The translations under genes and the position numbers were made by a program. Shown piece after piece: positions 28,863 through 39,722 of a stretch of DNA of 64,000 bases. The DNA is from Parahaliea mediterranea (GTDB lineage: Bacteria > Pseudomonadota > Gammaproteobacteria > Pseudomonadales > Halieaceae): NCBI RefSeq assembly GCF_003402235.1, contig NZ_QEWO01000006.1, forward strand, positions 219,496 to 283,495, in the 5' to 3' direction. The number at the start of each line of letters is the position of its first letter. Position 1 is the first letter of the stretch. Below the pieces are notes generated by a model that made no database searches, had not been told where the DNA came from, and saw nothing but the letters and a program-made list of their open reading frames with translations.

Positions 28863-30311
28863 ATGCATCTTGGCACCACGCTTCGCGTTCTCGGCATTCT
28901 GCTGATGCTGTTCAGCAGCACCATGCTGGTGCCGCTGGTGGTGGGGTTGATCGCCGACGACCACACGGTAAATGGCTTTCTGGTGGCCCTGTCCATTACC
29001 TTTTTCTCCGGGCTGCTTATGTGGCTGCCGGCGCGGGCCACGCGCCATGAGCTGCGCATTCGCGACGGCTTCCTGATTACCTCCCTGTTCTGGACGGTGC
29101 TCGGCCTGTTCGGGGCCCTGCCCTTTGCCTTCGAGGATGCCCTGGACCTCACCCCCACCGAGGCCATCTTTGAATCCATCTCCGGCCTCACCACCACCGG
29201 GGCCACGGTGATCACCGGCCTGGACAGCCTGCCCCACTCCATCCTCATCTACCGCCAGATGCTGCAGTGGCTGGGGGGCATCGGGATCATTGTGGTGGCG
29301 GTGGCGGTGCTGCCCATGCTGGGCATCGGCGGCATGCAGCTGTACCGCGCGGAAATCCCCGGCCCCACCAAGGATTCCAAGCTCACCCCACGCATCACCG
29401 AGACAGCCAAGGCCCTGTTCACCGTGTATGTGGCCCTCACCGCGGTGTGCGCCCTGTGCTACTACCTGGCGGGCATGAGCGCCTTCGACGCCATCGGCCA
29501 CGCCTTTTCCACCGTGACCATCGGCGGTTTTTCCACCCACGACGCCAGTATGGCCTGGTTCGACAGCAATGTGATCCTGCTCATCTGCAGCCTGTTCATG
29601 TGCATTTCGGCGATGAACTTTGGCCTGCACTACCTGGCCTGGCGGCGCCGCTCGCTGACCCAGTACCTGGGGGATTCCGAAACCAAGTTTTTCGGTGGCA
29701 TTGTGCTGGTGTGCATCGCCATTACCTGCGCCCACCTGATTCTGTCCGGAGCCATCGCGCCGGCAGACGCGGTGGTACACGGGCTGTTCCAGGCCATTTC
29801 CATCACCACCACCACCGGCTTTGCCAGCGAGAACTTCGCCCTCTGGCCCACCTTCCTGCCGGTGATGCTGCTGATGTTCTCCTTTATGGGCGGCTGCGTC
29901 GGGTCCACCGGGGGCGGCATCAAGGCCATGCGCCTGATGCTGATCTACAAGCAGGGGATTCGCGAGCTGAAGCAGCTGGTGCACCCCCAGGCGGTGATCC
30001 CCCTGAAGATGGGCAAGCGGCGGGTGGAGGCGGCGGTGGTCAGCGCCGTGTGGAGCTTCTTCGCCGTGTATATGTTTTCGTTCATCACCATTTTGCTGCT
30101 GCTGATGGGCACCGGGCTGGATTTCATCACCGCCTTCTCCGCCGTGGCCGCCTCCCTCAACAACCTCGGCCCGGGGCTGGGCGACGTGGCCGCCAACTAC
30201 GCCGGCATCAACGAAACCGCCAAGGCCCTGCTGTGCTTTGCCATGCTGCTGGGCCGGCTGGAGGTGTTCACCCTGCTGGTGCTGTTCACCCCCATGTTCT
30301 GGCGCCTCTGA
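28863..30311 (+). CDS. trkH: Trk potassium uptake channel TrkH
   Basis: A 482-residue inner-membrane channel with four M1-P-M2 repeats. Pore loops can be seen as SISGLTTTGAT, STVTIGGFSTHD, ISITTTTGFASENF and AVAASLNNLGPGLG. It imports potassium together with TrkA, encoded immediately upstream. It is convergent with djlA with a 15-base gap. Confidence 0.94.
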   Translation: MHLGTTLRVLGILLMLFSSTMLVPLVVGLIADDHTVNGFLVALSITFFSGLLMWLPARATRHELRIRDGFLITSLFWTVLGLFGALPFAFEDALDLTPTEAIFESISGLTTTGATVITGLDSLPHSILIYRQMLQWLGGIGIIVVAVAVLPMLGIGGMQLYRAEIPGPTKDSKLTPRITETAKALFTVYVALTAVCALCYYLAGMSAFDAIGHAFSTVTIGGFSTHDASMAWFDSNVILLICSLFMCISAMNFGLHYLAWRRRSLTQYLGDSETKFFGGIVLVCIAITCAHLILSGAIAPADAVVHGLFQAISITTTTGFASENFALWPTFLPVMLLMFSFMGGCVGSTGGGIKAMRLMLIYKQGIRELKQLVHPQAVIPLKMGKRRVEAAVVSAVWSFFAVYMFSFITILLLLMGTGLDFITAFSAVAASLNNLGPGLGDVAANYAGINETAKALLCFAMLLGRLEVFTLLVLFTPMFWRL

Positions 30312-30326
30312 TGCCTGGCGCTCGCT

Positions 30327-31124
30327 TCAGCGCCCGCCGCGGTGCTTGCGCACCAGTTCGTAGGCGGCCTGGATATCCTGGGACTTTTCCGTCGCCACCT
30401 TCACCATGTGCTCCGGCACGCCCTGGGCGATCAGTTTGTCCGGGTGGTTTTCGCTCATCAGCTTGCGGTAGGCCCGCTTGAGGTCGCGGTCGCTGACCGT
30501 TTCACTCACCCCCAGGGCGGTGTAGGCGTCTGCCAGGCGGCTGGCGCTGGAGGCGGTGGCGTCACCGGCCCCGCCCTGGTGAAAGCGGCCCTGGGCCTGG
30601 GCCATGCGCAGCATCTGCTCCAGCTGGGCGGCACCGACCCCCATCAGCTGGGCAATGCGCATAAGGGCCTGGCGCTCGGCGTCGTCCAAGCTACCGTCCG
30701 ACAGCGCCAGCGACACCAGGAACATCAGCATGCCCTGGGCCAGCTGGCGCTGGCTGCCACACACCTGAAGAAACGATGCCACCACCGGCTCCGGGTGAAA
30801 ATCCGCCGCCGAGCCGCGCTTGAACAGGGCAATGGCCTCCTGCCGCTGCTCCGGGGTGAGCCGCATCTGGCGGATCACTTCCTCGGTGTGGGCCACCTCC
30901 ACCTCCGACACGCGGCCGTCGGCCTTGGCCAGGTAGCCCTGTAACTGGAAGCTGGTATCAAAAAAGCTGCGCTGGATGCGGGCGATATTCTCAGGAGAGG
31001 CAAAGGCCTGCACCCGGTTCAGCCCGCGATCAAAAAAGTGGCCCAGCACCACGCCGAGGATCAGGCCGATGGGGCCGCCCAGTAACAGGCCGAGGGTGCC
31101 GGCGACCAATTTGCCGTAGAACAT
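30327..31124 (-). CDS. djlA: DjlA family co-chaperone
   Basis: A 265-residue membrane-anchored J-domain protein. A glycine-rich N-terminal transmembrane helix (GTLGLLLGGPIGLILGVVLGHFF) is followed by a TerB-like helical domain and a C-terminal J domain with the HPD tripeptide (SENHPDKL). In E. coli DjlA stimulates DnaK and affects envelope stress signalling. The ATG at 31124 puts the helix at the N terminus as in the family. Confidence 0.92.
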   Translation of the reverse strand: MFYGKLVAGTLGLLLGGPIGLILGVVLGHFFDRGLNRVQAFASPENIARIQRSFFDTSFQLQGYLAKADGRVSEVEVAHTEEVIRQMRLTPEQRQEAIALFKRGSAADFHPEPVVASFLQVCGSQRQLAQGMLMFLVSLALSDGSLDDAERQALMRIAQLMGVGAAQLEQMLRMAQAQGRFHQGGAGDATASSASRLADAYTALGVSETVSDRDLKRAYRKLMSENHPDKLIAQGVPEHMVKVATEKSQDIQAAYELVRKHRGGR

Positions 31125-31189
31125 GCTGCTCCTTGCTTGCTTGTGAGTCTGCTGTGAATGCAGAGAATGCGGCGCAGTGCCGCCTGTCT

Positions 31190-32083
31190 TCAGAGGCCGG
31201 CGTACAGCCCGGGCCCCTGCCGCGGACGCACCCGGAAGCGCTTGTACTCCCACTGGTACTGGGCGGGGCAGAGGCTTAGACAGGTTTCAACCCCGCGGTT
31301 CAGTGCCGCCAGCGAGGTGGCATCGTCGGCATCGTAGATGGCGTCTTCCGCCGGCAAGTAGCGCACCACCCAACCGCCCTTTACCCGCTCGGCCAGGGCG
31401 AACAGGGCCAGGGCGCCGGTGCGGCGGATCATGTTGCTGGCCAGGGTGCCGGTGAAGCAGGGAATGCCCATGAAGGGCACATTCATGCCCGAGCCCTCGT
31501 CCGCCGGGCACTGGTCCGGCAAGATGCCGGAGATATGCCCCCCGCGGACGCTTTTTAGCAGGCGCGCCAGCCCGCGGCTGTCGGTGGGCACCAGGGTGGC
31601 CCCGCTGTGTTCCCGGCCGCGGCGAATCAGCGGCCCCAGGCCCGCCAGCTTCGGCGGCTCATAGAGCGACACGGTGGGCCCCAGTGTGCCCAGGTGCTGG
31701 CCGGTAACCTCCCAGTTGCCAAGGTGGGGGGCCAGCACAATCACCCCGCGCCCCGCCGCCTGGGCCTCGGTGACCTGCTCGGCGCCCTCCACCCGCACAA
31801 TGTGGGCGCGCACATGGTCCCAGCCGCGCAGCCATACATGGCCCATCTCCGCCATCAGCTCGGCGGTGGCGGCCAGGCTGGCCCGGGCCAGGGCGCGCTG
31901 CTCGGCGCTGGACAGGCCGGGGTAGGCGAGGGCGATATTGCGCTCGGTGACCCGCCGGGAGCGGGCCTTGAAGGGCCAGTACAGGGCCACCACCACGCGC
32001 CCCAGGGCGCGCGCCAGCCCCAGCGGCAACAGGGCGCTGAAGCGGAGCAAAGCCATCACGGCCAGGGCCTTGATTCGGTCCAT
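31190..32083 (-). CDS. Lipid A biosynthesis late acyltransferase, LpxL/HtrB-like
   Basis: A 297-residue membrane-associated acyltransferase that adds a secondary acyl chain to lipid A. The catalytic HX4E motif appears as APHLGNWE, with the following substrate block ILPDQCPADEGSG. The single N-terminal hydrophobic region anchors it to the inner membrane. The ATG at 32083 begins the conserved domain; the open frame continues far upstream, but only as the antisense of glyQ. LpxL versus LpxM specificity is not resolved. It is divergent from glyQ. Confidence 0.88.
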   Translation of the reverse strand: MDRIKALAVMALLRFSALLPLGLARALGRVVVALYWPFKARSRRVTERNIALAYPGLSSAEQRALARASLAATAELMAEMGHVWLRGWDHVRAHIVRVEGAEQVTEAQAAGRGVIVLAPHLGNWEVTGQHLGTLGPTVSLYEPPKLAGLGPLIRRGREHSGATLVPTDSRGLARLLKSVRGGHISGILPDQCPADEGSGMNVPFMGIPCFTGTLASNMIRRTGALALFALAERVKGGWVVRYLPAEDAIYDADDATSLAALNRGVETCLSLCPAQYQWEYKRFRVRPRQGPGLYAGL

Positions 32084-32179
32084 GCGATCGTTCCGGGCGG
32101 GTGGGTGAAAGCGCGTATTATGCCGAGGAAAGTGCCTGTATAATACCCGGCTTTTTGCACTCCCCTCACAGGTGGACCC

Positions 32180-33132
<953 letters not shown>

Positions 33133-33136
<4 letters not shown>

Positions 33137-35247
33137 GCACCAACACCTTGACCGACACGCTGCTGGTGGAACTGGGCACCGAAGAACTGCCCCCCAAGAA
33201 CCTGAAGACCCTGGGCCTGGCCCTGCGCGATGGTATTGTCGAGGGCCTGGCCCAGCGCGAACTGGGCCACGGCTCCGTGCGCTGGTTTGCCAGCCCGCGC
33301 CGCCTGGCGGTGCTGATTGAGGGCGTGGCCCTGCAGGCTGCGGACAAAACCGTGGAAGCCCTGGGGCCCCCGGCGGACCGCGCCAGGGACGATGCCGGCC
33401 ACTGGACGCCGGCGGCGGCGGGCTTTGCCAAGAAGCAGGGCATTGCACCCGAGCAACTGGAGACCATCGACACCCCCAAAGGCCCGCGCCTTGGCCTGCG
33501 CCAGACGGTGGCCGGGGCCAGTGCTGGCGACTGCCTGAACGACATCATCAACGAGGCGGTGCGCAACCTGCCCATCGCCAAGCGCATGCGCTGGGGCGCC
33601 AGCCGGGTGGAGTTTGTGCGCCCGGTGCACTGGGTGGTTGCCATGCTGGGCGACAACGCCAGCCACGGCGAGGTGCTGGGCCTGGCCACCGGCAACACCA
33701 CCCGTGGCCACCGCTTCCACAGCAGCGGCGAGATAACCCTCGCGCGCCCCGAGGACTACGAGCAGGCCCTGCTTGAAGCCAGGGTGGTGGCCGACTTCGA
33801 GCGCCGCCAGCAGATGATCCGCGAGCAGGTGGAGGTTGAGGCCAGCGCCCTCAAGGCCACGGCGGTGATCGACGACGACCTGCTGGACGAGGTGACCGGC
33901 CTTGTCGAGTGGCCGGTGGCCCTCACCGGCGCCTTTGAAGAGCGCTTCCTGGCGGTGCCCGCGGAGGCCCTGGTGTCCTCCATGAAGGAACACCAGAAGT
34001 ACTTCCACGTCGTAGAGGGCGAAGGTGAAGGCGATGGAGGCGCGAGCGGCAAGCTGCTGCCCCACTTCATCACCGTCAGCAATATCGAAAGTGAAGACCC
34101 GGTGCAGGTGATCGACGGCAACGAACGGGTGATTCGCCCGCGCCTGTCGGATGCGGCGTTCTTCTTTGAAACCGACAAGAAAACCCCGCTGGCGGAGCGC
34201 CTGTCGGCGCTGGAGAAAATCGTCTTCCAGCAGCAGCTGGGCACTCTGGCGGAAAAAAGCCGCCGCATCGAGCAGCTGGCCGGAGCCCTGGCCCAGCGTA
34301 TCGGTTCTGATCCGACACTGGCGTCGCGCGCCGCCCTGCTGGCCAAGACCGACCTGGTGACCGAAATGGTGCTGGAATTCCCCGACATGCAGGGCATTGC
34401 CGGGGCCTACTACGCCGCCCACGATGGCGAGCATGCCGACGTGGCCGCCGCCCAGGCCCAACAGTACTGGCCGCGCTTTGCCGGCGACCGCCTGCCGGAG
34501 AACCTGACCGCCGCGGCGGTGGGCCTGGCCGACCGCCTGGATACCCTGGTGGGCATCTTCGGCATCGGCCAGCCGCCCACCGGCTCCAAGGACCCCTTCG
34601 CCCTGCGCCGGGCCTCGCTGGCGGTGCTGCGCATTCTGGTGGAAAAAGCCCTCGACCTGGACCTGCGGGACTGCCTGCAACTGGCCGCCGAGCAGTACCC
34701 CGCCGGCCTGCTGGCAGAGGGCACCACCGAGCAGGTGCTGGCCTACATGCTGGAGCGCTTCCGCGCCTGGTATGAGGAGGAGGGCATTGCGGTGGAAGTG
34801 TTCCGCGCCGTGAGTGCCACCGACCCCAGCCGGCCGCTGGACATCCAGCGCCGGGTGCACGCCGTGCATGCCTTCACCCAACTGCCTGAAGCCGCCGCCC
34901 TGGCCGCCGCCAACAAGCGGGTGGCCAACATCCTGGACAAACTGGAAGCGGGCCACAACTTCACCGAAGTAAGCGCCGACTTACTGCAACAAGCCCAGGA
35001 AAAGGCCCTTGCCGACGCCCTGTCGACGGTTGGTGCCGACAGCGCGCGCCATCTGGAGCAGGGCGCCTACACCGAGGCCCTGGCGGCCCTGGCCGCCCTG
35101 CGCGAACCGGTGGACGCCTTCTTCGACGGAGTGATGGTGAACGCCGACGACAACGCCCTGCGCAATAATCGCCTCAACCTGCTGAACGCCCTGCGCCAGC
35201 GCTTTTTGCAGGTGGCGGACATCTCCCAGCTGGCGGTGAACAAATAG
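33133..35247 (+). CDS. glyS: Glycine-tRNA ligase beta subunit
   Basis: A 704-residue beta subunit carrying tRNA-recognition domains. The N-terminal [13 protein letters not shown] and [11 protein letters not shown] are characteristic, and the central [12 protein letters not shown] and C-terminal anticodon-binding [14 protein letters not shown] segments follow. A short acidic/Gly insert ([12 protein letters not shown]) lies in the middle and is probably a flexible loop. The ATG overlaps the glyQ stop by four bases; gmhB follows with no gap. Confidence 0.97.
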
Positions 35248-35829
35248 GTGAGCCTGTTCATTCTCGACCGCGACGGCGTCATCAACGCCGATTCGGACGA
35301 TTACATCCGCTGCCTGGCCGACTGGCAGCCGATTGCCGGCAGCATCGAGGCCATCGCCGACCTGTGCCGGGCCGGCTATTCAGTGGCGGTGGCCACCAAC
35401 CAGTCCGGCCTTGGGCGGGGCTATTTCGGCCTCGATGAACTGGAAGCCATCCACAGCCGGCTCCAGGAACTGGTGGCGGCGGCGGGCGGCCATATCGCCT
35501 GCATTGCCTACTGCCCCCACACCCCGGACGCCGGCTGCAACTGCCGCAAGCCCGCCACCGGCCTGCTTGAGGCCATCGCCCGGGAAACCGGCGAAACCCT
35601 GGCCGGCGCCGCCTTCGTGGGTGACAGCCTGAAGGATTTGCAGGCCGCCCAGCGCGCCGGCTGCCGGCCTGTGCTGGTCACCACCGGCAAGGGGCAGGGC
35701 ACACTGGCGCGCCTACAGGCCGAGGACGACGCCAGCCTGCAGCTAAAAGGCGCCGCCGCCATACCCGTGTATGCCGACCTGGCCGCCGCAGTGGCGGCCG
35801 AACTGGCCTCGGCGAAGCGTCCGAACTAG
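35248..35829 (+). CDS. gmhB: D-glycero-D-manno-heptose 1,7-bisphosphate 7-phosphatase
   Basis: A 193-residue HAD-superfamily phosphatase acting in ADP-heptose synthesis for the lipopolysaccharide core. The catalytic LDRDGVIN and the structural zinc loop CPHTPDAGCNCRKP are intact, with the final GDSLKDLQAA motif for magnesium. The start is GTG directly after the glyS stop codon. The glyQ-glyS-gmhB order matches Pseudomonas. Confidence 0.94.
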   Translation: MSLFILDRDGVINADSDDYIRCLADWQPIAGSIEAIADLCRAGYSVAVATNQSGLGRGYFGLDELEAIHSRLQELVAAAGGHIACIAYCPHTPDAGCNCRKPATGLLEAIARETGETLAGAAFVGDSLKDLQAAQRAGCRPVLVTTGKGQGTLARLQAEDDASLQLKGAAAIPVYADLAAAVAAELASAKRPN

Positions 35830-35855
35830 CCTGAGCTGCGCACCGGCCGAGCACA

Positions 35856-35873
35856 GGTAAGCAAGCGCTTACC
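35856..35873. repeat. Inverted repeat downstream of gmhB
   Basis: GGTAAGC (35856-35862) and GCTTACC (35867-35873) are perfect inverted arms around AAGC, between the convergent gmhB and molybdoenzyme genes. There is no T run, so it may be a Rho-assisted end or a protein-binding site. Confidence 0.45.
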
Positions 35874-35945
35874 ATCACTCAGCTGCCTATAAAAGCAGGC
35901 CAGCGGCCAGCCACAGGCAGCAAGCCGTTTTATTACGGCAATCCG

Positions 35946-38114
35946 CTACACCTCGATACGCACCGGCACGGATTTGAAGTTGGGCGTGCGGCTGCGCGGG
36001 TCCACCCGCCGTTGGCAGAGCACATTGGCCTCGGGGTAGTAGGCCAGCATGTTGCCCGGCGGCAGGTCGAAGGGCTGCACCGACACCCCCGCCAGCCGGC
36101 CGTTGGCCGACACCACATCCACCCGCTGGCCCGCGGCCAGGCCCAGGCGCTGGATATCCTCCGGCGACAGCAGCACAGCATCCCGGCCGGCGCCGTAGCG
36201 GTAACTGTCGCTCTCCTCGTAGATAATGGAGTTGAACTGGCCCTCGCTGCGCACACTGGCCAGCAGCAGGGGGTAGTCGTCCTCCCGCGGCCGGGGAATG
36301 GGGTGCACCTGAAACGCCGCGCGGCCGCTGTTGGTGCCAAATTCCGGGCGGTGCATCAGGCGCCCGCGCACATGGAATTCCGCTTTGGCGACACCGATGT
36401 CCCTGAGTTGCTGCATCCCCGGCACGGTGGCGGCAATGGCTTCGCGCAGGGTGTCGTGGTCGGCAAAGCGGCGGCAATCCACCGGCGCCTCGGGCAGGAT
36501 ACGCGCAGCCAGTTCCGCCAGAATGGCCACCTCCGAACGGGCATTGTCCAGGCGCTGGATGCCGCCGTCGCTCAGGCGCACGTAATTGAACATGGATTCC
36601 TGGGTGGTGGACTGGGGTTCTTCGTCCCGGGCACACACCGGCAACACCAGCGCCTCGCCGCCGTCCACCCCCTGCAGGTGGCTCTGGTTCAGGGTGGTGG
36701 TGAGGTAGAGCTTGAAGCCGATGCGCTCCAGGGCCTGCCCGGCCCAGGCCGCATCGGGGGTGGCGCTGTACAGGTTGCCACCCACCAGGCAGGCGCAGTC
36801 CACCGCGCCCTGGTGGGCCGCTTCCAGGCAGGCCAGGGTGTCCATGCCGGGCTGGCGCGGCAGGCTGGCGCCAAGGGTTTTTTCCATTGCGGCGAACACC
36901 GCCTCTGCCAGCACCGGCTTGACGCCAATGGTGCCAATGCCCTGCACGTTGCTGTGACCGCGCAGGGGCAGCAGCCCGGCGTAGCGGCGCCCGACCATGC
37001 CCCGCAGCAGGGCCAGGTTGGCAATGTACTCCACATTCTGGGCGCCAAACTGGTGGTGGGTCATCCCCATGCCCCAGGCAAACACCGCCGCGTTGGCGCG
37101 GGCGTAAAGGCCTGCCACCCGCTCGATGTCTGCGCGGGCCACGCCACAGGCGGCTTCAATGTCCGCCCAGGTGGTGGCGGCGATATCGGCCGCAAAGGCG
37201 TCACCGTGCTCGCAGTGCTGGTCGATAAAGGCCCGGTCTTCGGCGCCGGCGGCCAGCAGGGCCTTGGCAATGCCTTTGAACAGGGCGATATCCCCGCCAA
37301 TGTGGGGCTGCAGGTAGGCCGAGGCAATCTCCGTGCCGCCGGCAATCATCGAGGCCGGGCTCTTGGGCACAGCAAACTTCACCAGGCCGGGCTCCCGCGC
37401 CGGGTTGATCACCACCACTTCGCCGCCGCGGTCGCGGCAGTTTTTCAGCTGGTGGATGAAGCGCGGGTGGTTGGAGGCCGGGTTGGCGCCAATCACAAAC
37501 ACCAGGTCGCAACCCGACAGGTCCGCCAGCTCCACCGTGGCGGTGCCGGTGCCAATGGTTGAGCCCAGGCCCACGCTGGTCGCCTGGTGGCAGTAGTAGG
37601 AGCAGTTGTTGACGTTGTTGGTGCCGTACAGCCTGGCCAGCAGCTGCAGCATGAAGCCGGCCTCGTTGGACGAGCGGCCCGAGGAATAAAAAAAGCTGCG
37701 CTCGGGCGCACAGGCGCGAAAGCGCTGTGCGGCATGTTCCAGCGCCCAGTCCCAGTCCACCTCGCGGTAGTGCTGCTCGCCCGCCGCCTTGTAGATCGGG
37801 TTGCCAAGCCGCCCGGCATGTTCCAGCTCTTTGGGCGTCAGTTCACGCAGCTCCGCCAGGCTGTGGCGGAACAGCTCCGGCGGCAAGGGCGGCTGGATGT
37901 CGGTGGACTGGGCCTGCACGCTCTTGTTGCAGACCGAGGGAAACTCCCCGCGCTCGTTGGTCATGCCGCCCTGCTGGCCGCCCATGCCAAGGCCGCAGGC
38001 CTTGCAGGTGTTTTTGGCCGACAGGGCCTTGGCGGAATTTTTCAGGCCTATACGGCGCACCGTCTGCAGGGTATACAGCACTTTTTTCGGGCCACCGCCC
38101 ACCAGCTCTTTCAT
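35946..38114 (-). CDS. YdeP/FdhF-type molybdopterin oxidoreductase
   Basis: A 722-residue molybdopterin-guanine-dinucleotide enzyme. The N terminus has NTCKACGLGMGGQQGGMTNE, the reduced cysteine set typical of the YdeP branch rather than the full 4Fe-4S motif of formate dehydrogenases. The segment NNCSYYCHQATSV aligns with the FdhF active-site loop and places a cysteine where FdhF has selenocysteine. The C-terminal cofactor-binding domain (VRSEGQFNSIIYEE, PPGNMLAYYPEANVL) is complete. No signal peptide is seen, so it is cytoplasmic. YdeP is linked to acid resistance in E. coli, but its substrate is unknown. No fdhD or partner subunit gene is adjacent. Confidence 0.85.
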   Translation of the reverse strand: MKELVGGGPKKVLYTLQTVRRIGLKNSAKALSAKNTCKACGLGMGGQQGGMTNERGEFPSVCNKSVQAQSTDIQPPLPPELFRHSLAELRELTPKELEHAGRLGNPIYKAAGEQHYREVDWDWALEHAAQRFRACAPERSFFYSSGRSSNEAGFMLQLLARLYGTNNVNNCSYYCHQATSVGLGSTIGTGTATVELADLSGCDLVFVIGANPASNHPRFIHQLKNCRDRGGEVVVINPAREPGLVKFAVPKSPASMIAGGTEIASAYLQPHIGGDIALFKGIAKALLAAGAEDRAFIDQHCEHGDAFAADIAATTWADIEAACGVARADIERVAGLYARANAAVFAWGMGMTHHQFGAQNVEYIANLALLRGMVGRRYAGLLPLRGHSNVQGIGTIGVKPVLAEAVFAAMEKTLGASLPRQPGMDTLACLEAAHQGAVDCACLVGGNLYSATPDAAWAGQALERIGFKLYLTTTLNQSHLQGVDGGEALVLPVCARDEEPQSTTQESMFNYVRLSDGGIQRLDNARSEVAILAELAARILPEAPVDCRRFADHDTLREAIAATVPGMQQLRDIGVAKAEFHVRGRLMHRPEFGTNSGRAAFQVHPIPRPREDDYPLLLASVRSEGQFNSIIYEESDSYRYGAGRDAVLLSPEDIQRLGLAAGQRVDVVSANGRLAGVSVQPFDLPPGNMLAYYPEANVLCQRRVDPRSRTPNFKSVPVRIEV

Positions 38115-38281
38115 GACTGTGCCCTCACTAGGCCCTCACCGCCCCGCGCCGCGTCGCAACGCCCTTGCCGGCGCTGGGCCTGATTCTACCCCACCGCCCA
38201 GGCGACAGGTACGGCGCGGCACGCACGGGGCGCCGGTGCCCGGCTATTGCAGTAAACTGGTCGGCACAACGGGGACAGACC

Positions 38282-39619
38282 ATGGCATTGAACGCTCAAC
38301 ACCTTCTGCTGGCCGGCGGCGGGCTCGGCATTGGCCTGCTGGCAGCGCTTTTTGTCTGGCTGGTGCACCGCCTGCGCCAGCACGCCGAGCGCCACCGGCA
38401 ACTGCTGGCGCGCCACCAGCACCTGGAGGCCCAGCACCGGCAGCTGCAACAGGCCCACGCCGTGCTGGAGGAGCGCAGTGGCGAACGCGAGCGCCAGCAC
38501 CGCGAGCAGCTGGGCCTGCTGAACGAGCACCGCGACCAGCTCAAGCGCGAGTTTGAAAATCTCGCCAACCGTATTTTTGAAGAGCGCAGCCAGCACTTTG
38601 CCAGCCACCAGAAGCACTCGCTGGAAACCCTGCTGCAGCCCTTTCGCGAGCAGATTGGCGCCTTCCAGCAGCGCGTGGACCAGGTGCACAGCGAATCCCT
38701 CAAGGGTCAGGCCAGCCTGTCGGGCGAGTTGCGCCGGGTGCTGGACATCGGCCTGCAGATGAACGAGCAGGCCGGCAACCTGGCCGCCGCTCTCAAGGGC
38801 GACAAGAAGGCCACCGGCAACTGGGGCGAGGCCCAGCTGGAGCGCAGCCTGCAACTGGCCGGCCTGCAGGCCGGCGAGCACTACGAGGCACAGCCCGCCC
38901 TGCGCGACAACCAGGGGCGGCGCAAGCTGCCGGACGTTCTGATCAAACTGCCGGATGGCAAGCATCTGGTGATCGACAGCAAGGTGTCGCTGGTGGACTA
39001 CGACCGTGCCATTGCCGCCGGCAGCGACGCCGAGCGCGAGACGGCCCTGGGCGCCCACGTTCGCGCCGTACGCCAACACATGGAAGACCTTGCCGGCAAG
39101 GACTACGCCCACCTGCCCGGGCTCGGCAGCCCCGACTTTGTGCTGATGTTCCTGCCGGTGGAGCCGGCCTACATCGAAGCCCTGCGCCACAGCCCCGCCC
39201 TGTTTAACGACGCCTACCACCGCGGTGTGGTGCTGGTATCGCACACCACCCTGATGCCCGTGCTGCGCACCGTGGCCAACCTGTGGATGGTGGATCGCAG
39301 CAACCGCGAAGCCCGGGAAATCAGCAACCGCGCCGGCGAGATCTACAACCAGGTGGCCCTGGTGGCCCAGCGCCTCAACCGCCTTGGCAACAGCCTGCGC
39401 AGCGCCGGCAATCACTACAACGACACCGTGCGCGCCCTAGCTGGCCAACAGGGCCTGCAGGGCAAGGTGGAGCGCTTCGCTCAGCTGTCCGGGCGAGCCC
39501 GGCGCGACATGCCGGAGCTGGCCCCGGTGCACAGCGACCTGGAACAGGAGCGCCTGACCACCGGTGCCGAGGCGGGCGAAGCTGCCAGCGATGGTGAAGG
39601 CCAGGCCGCCCCGGCGTGA
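38282..39619 (+). CDS. rmuC: DNA recombination protein RmuC
   Basis: A 445-residue protein with an N-terminal transmembrane helix, a long coiled coil (about residues 25-110, rich in Gln, Arg and Glu) and a PD-(D/E)XK nuclease-like RmuC core (GNWGEAQLERSLQLAGL ... LPDVLIKLPDGKHLVIDSKVSLVDYD). The family limits inversion at short repeats and affects recombination. The acidic C-terminal tail is not conserved. The ATG at 38282 is preceded by GGGGACAG. Confidence 0.92.
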   Translation: MALNAQHLLLAGGGLGIGLLAALFVWLVHRLRQHAERHRQLLARHQHLEAQHRQLQQAHAVLEERSGERERQHREQLGLLNEHRDQLKREFENLANRIFEERSQHFASHQKHSLETLLQPFREQIGAFQQRVDQVHSESLKGQASLSGELRRVLDIGLQMNEQAGNLAAALKGDKKATGNWGEAQLERSLQLAGLQAGEHYEAQPALRDNQGRRKLPDVLIKLPDGKHLVIDSKVSLVDYDRAIAAGSDAERETALGAHVRAVRQHMEDLAGKDYAHLPGLGSPDFVLMFLPVEPAYIEALRHSPALFNDAYHRGVVLVSHTTLMPVLRTVANLWMVDRSNREAREISNRAGEIYNQVALVAQRLNRLGNSLRSAGNHYNDTVRALAGQQGLQGKVERFAQLSGRARRDMPELAPVHSDLEQERLTTGAEAGEAASDGEGQAAPA

Positions 39620-39722
39620 ATCGGGGCCCAACTTCTGTACTTTTCTCGGGTTTTTTGTTGCCTTGGCTTTTGCCCTTCTGCAAAGCTAGCTGCCACAAAA
39701 ACGACAAACAGCAGCAAACGCT

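Noticed and set aside
27978..29984. A 668-residue minus-strand frame opposite trkA and trkH
   Set aside because: His/Gly/Gln-rich composition without any domain, exactly antisense to two well-supported genes.
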